Positions 26,872 to 38,089 of a stretch of 64,000 bases of DNA are shown here, in pieces. The DNA is from Echinometra lucunter. Taxonomy: Eukaryota; Echinodermata; Echinoidea; Camarodonta; Echinometridae. The position numbers were made by a program, and so were the translations under genes. The notes under the pieces are model-generated. The model was not told where the DNA came from, ran no database searches, and saw only the letters and a list, made by a program, of their open reading frames with translations. Position 1 is the stretch's first letter; each line of letters starts with the position of its first letter. Location of the stretch: NCBI GenBank assembly GCA_029962745.1, contig CM057167.1, positions 17,481,704 to 17,545,703 of the forward strand, written 5' to 3'.

Positions 26872-26880
26872 AGCAACACA

Positions 26881-27535
26881 ATTACACTATCAATCGAAAC
26901 GTACACACCCATGTCAATAACACACATACCTAATAATAGCCTCAACATCGAGAGAGCTCCCTTCCATTTGATAAACAAATTCATTAGGAAATATCTTCCA
27001 AACGAAACATAATAAACCTTTACGAACCAAAAAGTAACAGTGCTTGCAAATCACATTAGTGCTTGCAAAGACAATCCTATAAAAAAGAATGAAATCTTTT
27101 ATCTCCAAGCATTTCAACTTTACTTTATACATTTTAGTTGCACCTTGGTGAAATTCATAGAGAAGAAAAAAAAAACCCGGGAAACTACATTCCAATATTC
27201 CATTTTATATTCTAATCAGATGCATGAAAAACCTACAAACAAAATAATTTCCCGGACCTTGCACCTGTTGAATCTAATTACATACGTCAGCAGTGTTTTC
27301 AAATAACCTTATATACATGCAAGACCTTTCTTTCATGATAATGCAACAACAGCTAATGTAAGGGAGAAAATGTATAAAAAAAAATCCCTTAAAAGCAGAG
27401 ATATCAATCGTAACAAAACATAAAAATTTAAAGACATACAAACGATAATATTAAAATTACACGTCTCAAAATACTAGCACTGTACTTACACTAATTTAAC
27501 ATACAATTGCTCATCATTGGAAACCAAAGTAGAAC
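26881..27535. other. Spacer between LINE and satellite, nothing recognised
   Basis: AT-rich sequence with CA-rich stretches near 26800-26930. The longest reverse frame (26914-27195) has no recognisable domain and no zinc knuckle or coiled coil that would identify it as a LINE ORF1. Confidence 0.5.
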
Positions 27536-30160
27536 AAAGTAAAGTGGACTTTCAATCTGAAAGACTCTTCTAATTCTTTCCAATAACTTTGTTTGCTTCG
27601 AACTTAAAAAAAAACAAATCGGCCATTTTGAACTCCTTTTACAGATATCAATGAAACTAAAAGAAAAGAGGAACTATCCGTTTGTAAAATCTAAACATTC
27701 TCTTCATATCCATTTCATATCACCCTTTCTTCATCTTCATCTTTCCATCACTTCCTTCTTAAATACTTGCTCTCAAAACTCTATTTTAAGTCTACAAAAA
27801 AATTTTAAATACCCTGTATGTAGGCTACCCAGGTAAACATTTTAATACTATGTTTAAAACTAATACATTAAAATACGAACGAAAGAAAAGTGAAGGGACT
27901 TTCAGTTCGAATTACGTCTTCTCATTCTGTTTTTATTAATTCCATCCTTTCTTTATCTTTCCATCATTTCCTTCTAATAATGATTTGCTATCAAACACTT
28001 ATTATTATTTGTTTCAAAATCAATTTTGATGACCAACTTAATCATATTTTACTAACCCATTTACAACAGTTGATCAAACCATTAAAACAAGCAAACAGAA
28101 AAGTGAGGAAACACTTTCAAACTTAGAAAATCCCTTCTCCCCTTGTTTAATCTCATTCCATCATTTTCTAAATCTCAAAGAAAAAAAAATTGTTTCTAAA
28201 AACTTGCTATCCGAGGCTTTTGATTATTTGCTTCAGTTTTACATATCCTCAACAAACTACCAGAAAGGGAGTTTCAATTGAAAGAATCTCTTATCATTGT
28301 TTAATTTCCATCACATCCTTTCTTCATCTTTCAAACATTTCTTTCTAAATACTTGCAACTGAGTGTTTAATATTTGCTTCAATTTTTTATTACCCTATTC
28401 AAAAAATCTACACATTTTTAGAGTTATTGATCTGAAAAAAGCATAAGAAAAGTGAAAGACTATCCATTTGAAAAATCTAAATGTATTCTTCTTCTGTTTC
28501 ATTTCATTTCACCTTTCCTTCACCACTTCCTTCTTAAACACTTGCTATCAACATTCATATGATATTTACTGCAGGTGTTTGATACACTGTACCCAAGTCA
28601 ACCTTTTATACACGATGTACAGTTTAGCTGTATCAAAAGAAGAAAACAAGAAAACAGCGAGATAAAAGTGAAAAAAAAACACCAAAATTTTTAAGTTTTA
28701 AGAATGATACTCATGTATTTCAATCAATTCAACCCTTTCTCTAACTTTTCATCATTCGTTTATAGAAATGAGTTGATATCAAACACTTGTAGTTGATGGA
28801 TTCGTTTTTTAAGACTAAATCAGCTATTCCTTCTAAACTGTTCACCACTGTTATCCATTTAAACATGTCAACAGAAAAATGAAGAAGCACTTTCAAAATT
28901 AAAAATAAAGTCTCTTGTCAACGTATTTCATTTCATTCCATCCATTCCTCAATTTCCATAATTCTCTACTAATGATCTGCTGTCAGATTTATAAAAATCC
29001 TTTCTTAAGCTTAAATATCTTAATCATTTTAAACATCTTTCACATTTTTCGATAAAAGAGTGAAACAGAAAACCTACAAGAAAAGTGTGAAAGAATCTTT
29101 TCATTATTTCATTTCTAACTCATCCTTCCTCCATCGTTCCATCATTTATTTCTATATAATATCTTCCAGTTGAATGATTTTTTGCTTAAAAAAACTTAAA
29201 ACACTCAATTCAACCTTTTACAACACTTTTACAGCTATTGATTATCGCTGTAGCAAACAGAAAAGTGAAAGGTTTTCCGTCTGAAAACTCTATATAAATG
29301 TATTATCATTTTGTTTCATTTCATTTATCCCTTTCTTCTTCTCAATCTTTCCATCACTTCATTTTTAAAATACTTGCTGTCGATCACTTATTTGCAGCAG
29401 CATGTTTACTGTAAGTCACATTTGAATAGACATTCTACAAATATTGTTCATTAACTTCTTATTCTGTTTCAACACATTCATTTCTTCTTTATTTCACTAT
29501 CACTTCCTTCTGATAATTAACTTGTTGCCAAGCACTTATTATATGTTTCAGAATTAATTCGATGCCCATTTTTCATTTTTTTCTCCTCTTTTTTTCCATT
29601 CTTTCACCCTTTCAATGCTCTTCAAAAAAACAAAAAAAAACACGAACAAATAGAAAAGTGAAAAGGCACTTTCAATCTGAAAAAAAAATCTTGTAATTCT
29701 GTTACCTTGCATTCTACGATTTCATCATTTTCCATCATTTCCTTCTAATGACCTCTTATAAGATGCTTATTATATGTTGCAACTATAAATACACAAATCA
29801 ATCATATTACACATCTTTCAAAGTTTTTCATCATAAAAGAAAAGAAAGGGGAAAACTAAATACTTTCATTACAAAGGCACTCCTGTCATTTAGTTTCATT
29901 TCATTTAAATGCATTCATTTCTCATTTCTTTCTAATGACTAGCAGTTAAATGCTTATTGCTTATTTGTTTCAACTTTAGTTGCAACCAGATCTGGAAAAA
30001 AAACCCATTCCTTAATGCAGTCCTAAAAAGAAAAGGGAAAGAATAGTGACAAGCAGCTTCACCTTGCTTCTTTCTTCCATTACCTTCTTTCAATAAAAAA
30101 GGAAATTTCATACTTTCATAAGCTGCAAACTTTGTAGTCTTAATTATACATTTATAAACA
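27536..30160. repeat. Degenerate tandem satellite, ~190-215 bp unit, about 12 copies
   Basis: A recurring block reads approximately AGAAAAGTGAAAG, then CTTTCAATCTGAAA, then TTCATTTCATTCCATCC, then TTTCCATCAYTTCCTTCT, then an ACTTGCTATCAAACACTT box. Starts of the AGAAAAGTGA box fall near 27886, 28098, 28450, 29081, 29260 and 29650, with weaker versions near 28267, 28658, 28875 and 29835. Copies are strongly diverged from one another, so the array is old. The strand shows a strong pyrimidine/AT bias. No coding potential. Confidence 0.75.
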
Positions 30161-30455
30161 CACCATATTAAAAAATACATGATATCTGTTGCTATTTTGC
30201 TGATTTCATCATACCAATATCTTCAGAAAATAACAAACAAACATTCCCCAAAAGGGACATTTTCTTCAAAGATGTATGATTCCATCGCATTGACCACTGT
30301 CTCATCTCATGTACCGATGTTTTATCAGCATGAATACAATCTTTTCATGATCTTTTCAGGCCTACTGAATGATTTTACAAGAATATAATGCTAACATGGC
30401 TGAAGGAAGGAAGGAGAAAGGAGGAGAAGAAGAAGAAGATGAGATTTTTTTTTTA

Positions 30456-30546
30456 CACATACACATGCGCACGCACACCCCCCCCCCACACACACACACA
30501 CACGCGCACCCACAGCACACACACACAGGCGCGCGCGCGCGCGCCC
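30456..30546. repeat. CA/CG dinucleotide microsatellite
   Basis: Alternating purine-pyrimidine tract of ACAC, poly-C, CACA and GCGCGCGC, preceded by a GAA-rich stretch at 30410-30440. The GC run (30530-30543) could adopt left-handed DNA. Frames through it are low complexity. Confidence 0.9.
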
Positions 30547-31687
30547 GTACACCTACTAAATGCCACTTATATAGACTACTTCGTATCTGCGCTGTGGAGA
30601 CAGTCTACCTCAAACGCCTTTATTTACCCACCTGAATGCAAAATGTTGTTGCAGCCTTTATACTCTTCATGTTTCCACAATCCAAACTGTCAGGTAGCAG
30701 AAGGGTAATGCTGATGCTAATTTCACCATCTGCAAATATGAATTTGAAGTAATAAACTACAAATTCAATTAAAACTCGTCCCTAGGAGAACAACAGGCCC
30801 ACCAGCCAGTCCACTATCACGTCAAGTTCCAATGGTATAATGCTGATTAACGCAGAACCACGCATCATTGGAACATCAGCACCATGGATGGTGGTTTTCC
30901 ATGCTAAGACCACACTGTAGTCGAGATAGGGCGCTTCTTTGATTCTGATCTTCAGTTCATAAAACGCGATGTTCCTATCATGTCTTCCAAAATTCAGTTA
31001 TTGGACAACTCTTCCAGCAGCATGCATTAATCTAGTCAGTATTCACACACTGTATAGCCTATATTTAATGATGTACAATGGTCGCTTTACCGAGCCGGTA
31101 TTTGCACAAGGTCCGTCGGTTTTGAGCTTGTTATTGTGACGTAGTTATGTCCGAATTGAAATTTAAATGCATATTTGTCCTGGATTAATATTTGACTTTC
31201 AAAGTCCTGTTAATTGCAACGAGTCATAAGCAGTATACTCTACATAAAAAGGCTGGAGTTTTTCTTTCTTGAATTGGTCTGGGATCTCTAATTACATATC
31301 ATTGTGCATGAAATCGGACCCAGCTTATCTGCCGTTTGCAGATGTAAATTTAAAATGTTATATTCTGCCGAAACGAACTGAATGAGAGAAATTTTGAATT
31401 GGCGGTGGTGGAGAGGACGAGGGATACTAGACTCCTTTCTGACAAATATTTTCAAATGTTCTGGTTTTTAAACCCATGTGACACTGTCATTACGTCTTCT
31501 GTTTAATTCTTTACTGTTTACAACTAACTGGTATGACACAATTATCTTTAGTTGGTTTTTCTCAGATAGAATGTTAATAAAACAATTTGTTTTCGTTTGC
31601 AAAGTATGTATTTATTCTTCTGTTTCTATTTTACTTCCGTTTTTCTATTTTTTCTTTGTTTTATTTTGTTTTTGTTTGGTTTATTTT
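30547..31687. other. Unique-looking intergenic sequence, nothing recognised
   Basis: No reading frame with a recognisable domain, no long repeat and no RNA gene that I can identify. Confidence 0.5.
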
Positions 31688-31788
31688 TTTCTCCTGAAGG
31701 AGAAAGGGAAAGAAAAAAGGAGAAAGGGGAGAAAGAAGAAGAGAGAAAGGGAAAAGAGGGAAAACAGAAGAAAGCAAATTGTGTTTGT
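31688..31788. repeat. GA-rich block shared with the hAT-like element
   Basis: About 85 bp of interrupted GGAGAAAGGGAAAGAA units ends with 'gggaaaacagaagaaagcaaa'-type sequence. It is nearly identical to part of the purine-rich tract at 32493-32580 inside the hAT-like element, so the two arise from one another or from a common element. Confidence 0.75.
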
Positions 31789-31849
31789 ATGCTCTCATCC
31801 CTGTTTAATGGCAGATGCGTATTTGCTAGTTTCCTTTGGTACTGCAAGA

Positions 31850-32093
31850 TCTCCTTGATCGTGTATGTACCTTAACTAGAGACCACTGGTATCACAATCT
31901 CCCTTCTTTTGCTAGTCTCCGTTTTCATTTTCATTCTAAATGTTCTTTCGAATTTGCTTTAGAATATTGTTTTTATCTTAATATATCCCATCAGTCTTTT
32001 TCCTTTGTTGTATATTGTCTCATTCATACTTTGAAAAATGAAAATGAAATAAAATCTGTGAATCTGAATCTGAATCTGAACCTGAACCTTTTA
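31850..32093 (+). mobile_element. 3' end of a non-LTR retrotransposon
   Basis: The segment ends in a short hexanucleotide tail (AATCTG)n (32056-32085) just after an AATAAAA signal and a GAAAATGAAAATGAAAT box. This is the usual form of 3' ends of CR1/L2- or I-type LINEs, which end in microsatellites rather than poly(A). No reverse transcriptase remains, so this is a truncated copy. Clade assignment is not possible from the tail alone. Confidence 0.5.
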
Positions 32094-32773
32094 AGATCAC
32101 TGCTAAGCTTTTATTGTAGTTGTTTTTGTTGTTTTGTTTTGATTTTTAAACAATGGCATAGGCATACCCATCGTGTGTTGATTTCTGGTTGTTTTTTTTT
32201 TTATTTTTTTCTAAAAGACTGAAATGAAGTAATCTGTATAAGATTACGTTGGAGCTTGGCTCAGTCGATAAAGCGTCTGCCGTCGAACCAAAGGTCGTGG
32301 GTTCAATTCAGTGGCGTAACAACCAGGGGGGGGGGGCAGGGGGGCAGAGTGCCCCCCCCCCCCTGAAGGATTTCAGCGGGAAAATCCACCAAACCACCGG
32401 GAAAAAAATGAAAGGAAGGGAAAGGAAGGAAAAGGAAGGGAGAGAAAGGAAAAGAAAGAAGGAGAAAGGGAAAGAAAGAAGGAGAAAGGGAAAGGAAGAA
32501 GGAGAAAGGGAAAGAAAAAAGGAGAAAGGGGAGAAAGAAGAATAGAGAAAGGGAAAAGAGGGAAAACAGAAGAAAGCAAAGTGAAACAAAAGAAATGAGG
32601 GAAAATTTAGTACCAAAACCCCGGAGTTTCCGGGGGCTCCCCCGCAGTGGCTTTCCCTGTAGACCCCACTCAGGGGCCCTAAGCCAGAACCCTGGGACCC
32701 ACCCGCTAAGGGCTTCACAACAAGCAACTCGCGGTGCGGGCCCACCTCCGCATATTCTATTTCTAGACTTATA

Positions 32774-33114
32774 CTGCCTTGACATCAAGGTACGGTCGCT
32801 GCGAACGGTCGCTGCGACCGTACCCAGCGACCGATCGGACGTGCTTTCACACCTCCGTCAAAATTTGGTCAGGCCCAGAGCGATCGGTCGCGTATAGCTG
32901 ACCTAGCCGGAAGTGGAAGTAGAGATAGTGCGTAGGCATGTATGGGGGTCATTGCATTTCGATCGGTCGCTGAGTACGATGTGCTTTCACATCTAGCTTG
33001 CATCGGTCGCGATCGGTCGCTGAAGTACCTCACCGACCGTACTCAGCGACCGATGAAATGCTTTCACATTATGATTTCATCGGTCGCAGCGACCGTACCT
33101 TGGTGTGAAAGCAG
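32774..33114. mobile_element. TA-inserting MITE nested in the hAT-like element
   Basis: A 341 bp element has ~31-bp terminal inverted repeats (CTGCTTTCACACCAAGG..., the left end slightly diverged) and is flanked by TA on both sides. The interior is filled with direct and inverted copies of CGGTCGC / GCGACCG and two CTTTCACA boxes. A paralogous unoccupied version exists 0.8 kb away: the sequence around 33899-33920 matches the flanks joined with a single TA and has the same length. This establishes the insertion boundaries. A TA target suggests Tc1/mariner-type mobilisation; no transposase is encoded. Confidence 0.85.
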
Positions 33115-33514
33115 TATTAGTTACCAGGAAATTTTCGGCTCTGCCCCGCCCCCCCCCCCCCCCGAAAACAGGCAGAGAATTACACCACTGATTCTAGGCT
33201 TAATTACTGGGAATTTTTTGGCTATGCATATGTCCCCCACCCCATTATAGGTAGAGAGCGTAAGAAGAGCGGGAACTGACAGCGCAAAAACGTCGGAGCT
33301 TCCGCGCTTTGCGCGTGAGGGGGAAACTCCCCCATCCCTGCACCCTTCCCCCAGGGAGCACTACCGTCCTCCTAAAATGAAATCTTAGTTACGCCGCAGA
33401 AGTTAGACTTTACTACCGACAACTAATAATTCAAAGAAACGTCGGAGCTTCCGCGCTTCGCGCGGGAGGGGGGAAACTCTCCCCTCCCTGCACCCTCTCC
33501 TCTAGGGAGCACTA

Positions 33515-33857
33515 CATTGGCGTAAATTCCAGGGGGTAGGGGGATCTATCACCCCCACTTGGGGGAGAGGGGGGATGGTGTGTACAAATACCCCCCCCCC
33601 CATGCAGACACACTTTTTAAGGAAGAAAATATATTTCAATTAATCAGTAAGTAAAAATTATGAATATCTATCATTAAAAAAAACATTATATTTTAGAATG
33701 TCTATTTGAAAATGCTATTGAAAACAAAAAAGGGGTTATTTTTTGCCTCGCTCGCTTCGCTCTCTCGCAAAAATAGTTATGAAAATGTGTGTGACGGAAA
33801 AAAAATCGTTAAAAAAGTTTTTCATCCCCCACTCCTCAAATTGGATTTACGCCGGTG
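33515..33857. mobile_element. Second, smaller hAT-like element nested in the first
   Basis: A 343 bp insertion has termini CATTGGCGTAAATTCC and, inverted, CACCGGCGTAAATCC. It is flanked by a perfect 8-bp duplication GAGCACTA (33507-33514 and 33858-33865). The empty site is visible in a sister block at about 33356-33385, where GAGCACTA is followed directly by CCGTCCTCC. The interior is AT-rich with poly-C, a run of A and a CTCGCTCGCTTCGCTC tract. There is no transposase, so it would depend on an enzyme encoded elsewhere. Confidence 0.85.
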
Positions 33858-34347
33858 GAGCACTACCGTCCTCCTAAAATGCAGTCCTAGCTACGCCACA
33901 GATTCTAGACATAGACTAGTTACCGGGAAATTTTGGGCTCTGCCCCCCCCCCCCCCCTGATAACAGATACCTATTACGCCCCTGGTTCGATTGCATCCCT
34001 GTCGAATGACTGGAAGCCTGCGTTGTGTGTTATCGTTCCCCTTCCCTGTTTCAAAGATACAGGCTATGTTACTGTGGAAAACACTCCGTCCCTCGGATAG
34101 GAGGTCCCGTGTAAAGGAGAGTCACAACCTTTGCACCTCTGAACCCGCTGCACTTTTCGAAGAAGTGTATACATGTATAGGAGAAACCCCGGTGTAGTGG
34201 CACACCTGCACATCTCAGTCAGTTATATCCTACCGGGAGGAGAGACCTGAGGGTCACAGCTCACAGCTCACAGTGATTATGATTAAGTTCGCTTTTCCCC
34301 TTCAGGCGGAGGTGACACCAAATACTTAATAATAACAATATAATAAT

Positions 34348-34419
34348 ACAGAGTGGTAGAGATTGCAATCGTCCAGTTTGCTGCTTCGTGTGACAACTGA
34401 TTGTTCTCTACCACTCTGT
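34348..34419. repeat. 72-bp inverted-repeat element
   Basis: ACAGAGTGGTAGAGA at the left returns inverted as TCTCTACCACTCTGT at the right, around a 40-bp non-palindromic centre. It lies between the SINE tail and an ATT/ATC microsatellite. It could be a very short MITE; I found no target duplication. Confidence 0.6.
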
Positions 34420-34439
34420 ATAGTACTCCACGATGATCA

Positions 34440-34683
34440 ACCTCTTCCGTTCTAATATAATAATAATGATATTAATAATATTCATAATAAAAATGATGGT
34501 AATAGTCATCATCATCATCATCATCATCGCCATCATCATTTTCATCACCATCATCATTATCATCATCACCACCACCATCATTATCATATTCATTATCATA
34601 ATCATTATCTTCATCACCATAACAATAATCATAATAATCATAATAGTAATATTTGGTTCCGCCATTATACAGGCAGTCCTCTC

Positions 34684-34714
<31 letters not shown>
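34440..34714. repeat. Compound microsatellite (ATA/ATC)n followed by (CT)n
   Basis: Trinucleotide ATA, ATC and CAC repeats to about 34665, a short unique stretch, then CT repeats (34688-34714). All frames through it give low-complexity Ile/Met/Ser peptides and are not genes. Confidence 0.95.
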
Positions 34715-34715
<1 letters not shown>

Positions 34716-34718
<3 letters not shown>

Positions 34719-35326
34719 TTCTTCCTGTCTTCCTCCCTTATTTCCCTCTCTCTGATATTTCAAGTCGCATTAGCTTACTTTTCAACACAGACTGGTGTGG
34801 ATTAGAGCTGATCGCATCCATCATCTTGCATCTGCATGGTATGTATTTTCTTCTTTTTAATTGTTTGTCCAGAGTTAGGGTGCTTATGGCGAGCTTAACG
34901 ATAAAAAAAAAGGAATACAGACATCTAGCATAAGTGTTTGGTGATAATAAGCTACAATGTTTTCTTGAGGGGCAATTTTCGTCTCATATAGATTTACCCT
35001 TTTGAGTAGATGTAGGGGATCATAATAATAGAAATGATAAATTAAAGGAAACCAACACCCTAATGTCAAGTAGTTTTTAAATCAAAGCTAAGACGGAATA
35101 ATACAGATCGACGAAAATTTGAACGAAATCGAAGGCCGTATAAGGAAGTTATGGCTTTATATTTTTTTGTATGGCATATTTTCTCTGCATACATGATTAA
35201 ACATTTTCCTTTTGCTAAAATTTGAACATTTCCTTCAGCCAAACTCAAGATATAGAATGTAAGAGTGTTTTCTCCACAAACATATTTGGGATAAGGACAA
35301 TGTGTGCTTCGATGTGATGTCGTGTT
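34716..35326. other. Intergenic, nothing recognised
   Basis: AT-rich unique sequence to the left of the first LTR-like repeat. No domain, repeat or RNA gene identified. Confidence 0.5.
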
Positions 35327-35850
35327 GGGATCGGATTTATATATTGTTTAGTTCTTCCAGCATAGAGAATACGTATGAAGACACGAAGACTCAAACTCAG
35401 TTAAAGTATGAAGTTAACATTTATTCAGTTGAAGATCAAAAATATGAACAGAAGTATACAGTAAGTCTGATGGTGACTGTACTCTGATGATGTCTTGAAT
35501 GTAGTCTGAAGTATTCTGAAGTATTCTGGTTCTCTGATTGGAGTCCTGAAGTGAACCCCTTTTATAATGGGTAAACCCTCTATTGGGAGTTGGTCAACCT
35601 TGAGCTCTTGACCAAAGGCCTTGTGTACGTCATAACTTTTACTCAGTAATGGGGGAGTGGGTCAGTTATCTGGAAGGAGTGATGTAGTGAATAAGAAGAC
35701 CATAAAGTGACCAGTCTGTCATAGCTTTAGTTGGAAGATACTTTCTGAAGAAGAATGAAGTTTGTAAACATTTAACTTCCTGTTTTGCTTCCTGTATAGA
35801 AGTATTGATAAGTATTGATAAATCATATAAAATGTGAAATTGGTCTTATT
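35327..35850. repeat. LTR-like direct repeat, left copy
   Basis: About 524 bp, nearly identical to 38090-38610. Both start GGGATCGGATTTAT and run to TTGGTCTTATT. After the left copy the next nine bases are ATCACATAA. The same nine bases follow the right copy only after the two Helentron-like elements (46729-46737), so the repeat really ends in ATCACATAA. An internal CCTTTTATAATGGG could be a promoter in plus orientation. The repeat spacing (2.2 kb) and lack of gag/pol suggest a non-autonomous LTR element. I could not confirm a primer-binding site, polypurine tract or target duplication. Confidence 0.6.
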
Positions 35851-38089
35851 ATCACATAATATCCTTTTGTTAGAAAATGTGGCTTTCCCTCATTTGTTCA
35901 AAGTAAATTACTTCTCAATCAACTTAAATGGATAACCGATAGAAAAACATAGAAATTTACAGTAACATTCTATACTACAATCCATTCTATCCTAACAAAT
36001 TTGTTTACTACACAATTCATCAAACAATCTAACTTTATCTCAAACATATCAAAACATAAGAATAGAAGACAAAGAAAGTTAGAAAGGAAAGAAGAAAAAA
36101 GATTTTAAATACTATTCAATCAAAATCTATTCCAAACGAATATCAATCTAACTTCTAAATTCACTTTGATTTATTAATGAAGATAATAATTGTAACTTAA
36201 ACCAAACTTGCTGGTCGCTTTAAGAAATAATGGCATTTCAATTATTCTTAATTATACCTTGAAGATTAAAGAGTTACTAATGTAGTTATTATTATATACA
36301 AAAATCCTTTCAATAAAATACCAAATCAGCATCCTTTGAAAGTCATTGTAGAAAACAATAAAACTGAAGTTGGGGTAAACAATAAATCCAAAACTGAAAC
36401 ATACTGTTGGTACTTTCCCGCTATTGTTTACCTCCTTGAACTAAGACAGGAGGAATTATAACTTTGACGAATTGAAGTTGGGGTAGTATAACAAATCATG
36501 ATGTGATCAAAATAATTGCCTTACTTCACAAGAACATCATATAAATCAATCAGTTTCGAGCTGCGGGCTCCTCATCACAGGGAGATGTGCATCTATGCCA
36601 AAATTTGAATCATTTTGTACTTCCTCTTCTGAAGCACATAAAACATAGAATTTCGCACTAACCAAATCATCCGATATGAATTTTACTCCAAATTGCTCGG
36701 ATAACGTCTCTCTGATGGTTTTTCAAGTACTTTCAAACTTGATATTTATTCATGCTATACACAAAGCGTTGAAATACTCTAACATTGGAGCACACAATGC
36801 CTTTATTGGTAGTCCTTGACACATTATAGTGTAGTCCAGTATCATTCAAACTGGAAAATTGCTTTGCTTTACATGTTAACCGTATATGACATTATAAAGT
36901 TTAGACTGAAATACATAAATTATTACTTTGTAGTATCTACTTTGATTATATCATAATGGCATTTTGTTCAGAATTGTCGGTCTATACACGAAACATACGC
37001 CACATGATTCAATTCAAGCTTTTACGTGTTAGCATCATTTCAAATGCATTTTAATTTTCCCATCGGGATTTCACGCTTACATCTTGATCAATATTCCTTT
37101 AATACTTTTCTAGGAACTTTTGGATACATGTGCGATGTTCAATGATTACATATCTTAGATTTTTGAGAAAAAAAATATGATAAATGAAATAGTCCAATTT
37201 TGTTTTTGTTTGTAGCCTTTAACTGGGATGAAGTATTTATTGTTTTATTCCTTTATGTATTAATTGTCAGCGGTAATAGAGGGGCTTATCAAACCAGTAA
37301 TAACAACGCATGGATACATTAATCAATCGCTTATACTACATTCTTACAGTAATACACTAACAAAAGTTATCTAAGCAAACTCTTTAATGAAAATATCAAT
37401 TCAGAATAAAAATACTAGTGGTAATTTAAGTGTGATTCAAAGCAAAGAGAAAATTGGTTAATTAAGTAAGTGGTTTGACTTACCAGAGTCATCCAAATCA
37501 GAGAAATACAGAAAATTATTGAAAACATCAAAAGACACACAGATAATCAAACAACAACAAAAAAACTTAGTGGTATAGAAGCAGTCCTCTCAAACGTCTG
37601 TCTTCCAGATTTAGAGTCAATTATTTCGTCAATTTGTCATGATCCTCCATCTGGTCAGTCTTGGGATGAAATTAGATGTCAAAGTTGGTTGATGTGGATC
37701 TCAGCTCTGTAGGTCTCTTTATTGTCACTGTTGTCGTGGTCCCTGTCTTTCATCTTGTCTCTGCTTTCATCGCTGTCCTCATCGTCGTCTTCGTTTCAAT
37801 GTGTTTGTTCGTCAGTCTGTTTCTTCCGTCTGTCATGCTGTCTTCATGTATGGTTTAGAAGCCGATCAGATCAAGATAATATAATGCAAAAATTCAGGAG
37901 TAGCAGTTCAGGAGAAGGTGTGTTCGTTGAAGTGCTGAATTAAGAGTATCCTCCATCTCTTGTCAAATAAGCTCGCCATGATGATATCAATTATCAACAC
38001 TGTCTGTACTTAAGCTAGTCAAAACCGGGTTCTCCTTAGCTGGATGAAATTGAAAACGAGTTTTCCACTATGTTAGGGACGGTTGGTTA
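35851..38089. other. Non-coding interior between the LTR-like repeats
   Basis: About 2.2 kb of AT-rich DNA without any frame longer than about 75 codons and no protease, reverse transcriptase, integrase or gag motif. If the flanking repeats are LTRs, this is the interior of a coding-less (LARD/TRIM-like) element. Confidence 0.5.

Larger units (their letters stand above)
32309..33984. mobile_element. hAT-type non-autonomous element inserted in the SINE
   Basis: The element begins CAGTGGCGTAAC and ends, inverted, with CAGGGGCGTAAT. It is flanked by 8-bp direct repeats GTTCAATT (32301-32308) and GTTCGATT (33985-33992), which differ at one base. CAG-type short terminal inverted repeats with an 8-bp duplication are the hallmark of the hAT superfamily. 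The interior has no transposase. It holds poly-G/poly-C patches, a purine tract (32400-32580), repeated blocks such as CGTCGGAGCTTCCGCGC (33287 and 33439), and two further nested insertions. Several internal sequences resembling its right terminus suggest it is itself a composite of related copies. Confidence 0.75.
32251..34336 (+). mobile_element. tRNA-derived SINE split by a later insertion
   Basis: The left piece (32251-32308) starts GGAGCTTGGCTCAGTCGA with a good A box (TGGCTCAGTCG) and runs to the B box (GTGGGTTCAATT). The right piece resumes at 33985 in the middle of the B box (GTTCGATTGCATCCC) and continues through a tRNA-unrelated body, to a T/A-rich tail with TAATAATA near 34330-34347. 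The two halves join seamlessly once the inserted element and one copy of its 8-bp target duplication are removed. Transcription would have been by RNA polymerase III; the interrupted copy is presumably dead. Confidence 0.75.

Noticed and set aside
26914..27195. 93-codon minus frame beyond the LINE as ORF1
   Set aside because: No coiled coil, RRM or CCHC knuckle, and it lies outside the proposed target duplication.
32249..32897. Frames of 100-160 codons on both strands
   Set aside because: They cross the SINE, the purine tract and the hAT-like element; composition is that of simple repeats.
34408..34933. Ile/Met-rich frames on both strands
   Set aside because: Products of the ATA/ATC microsatellite and the CT run.
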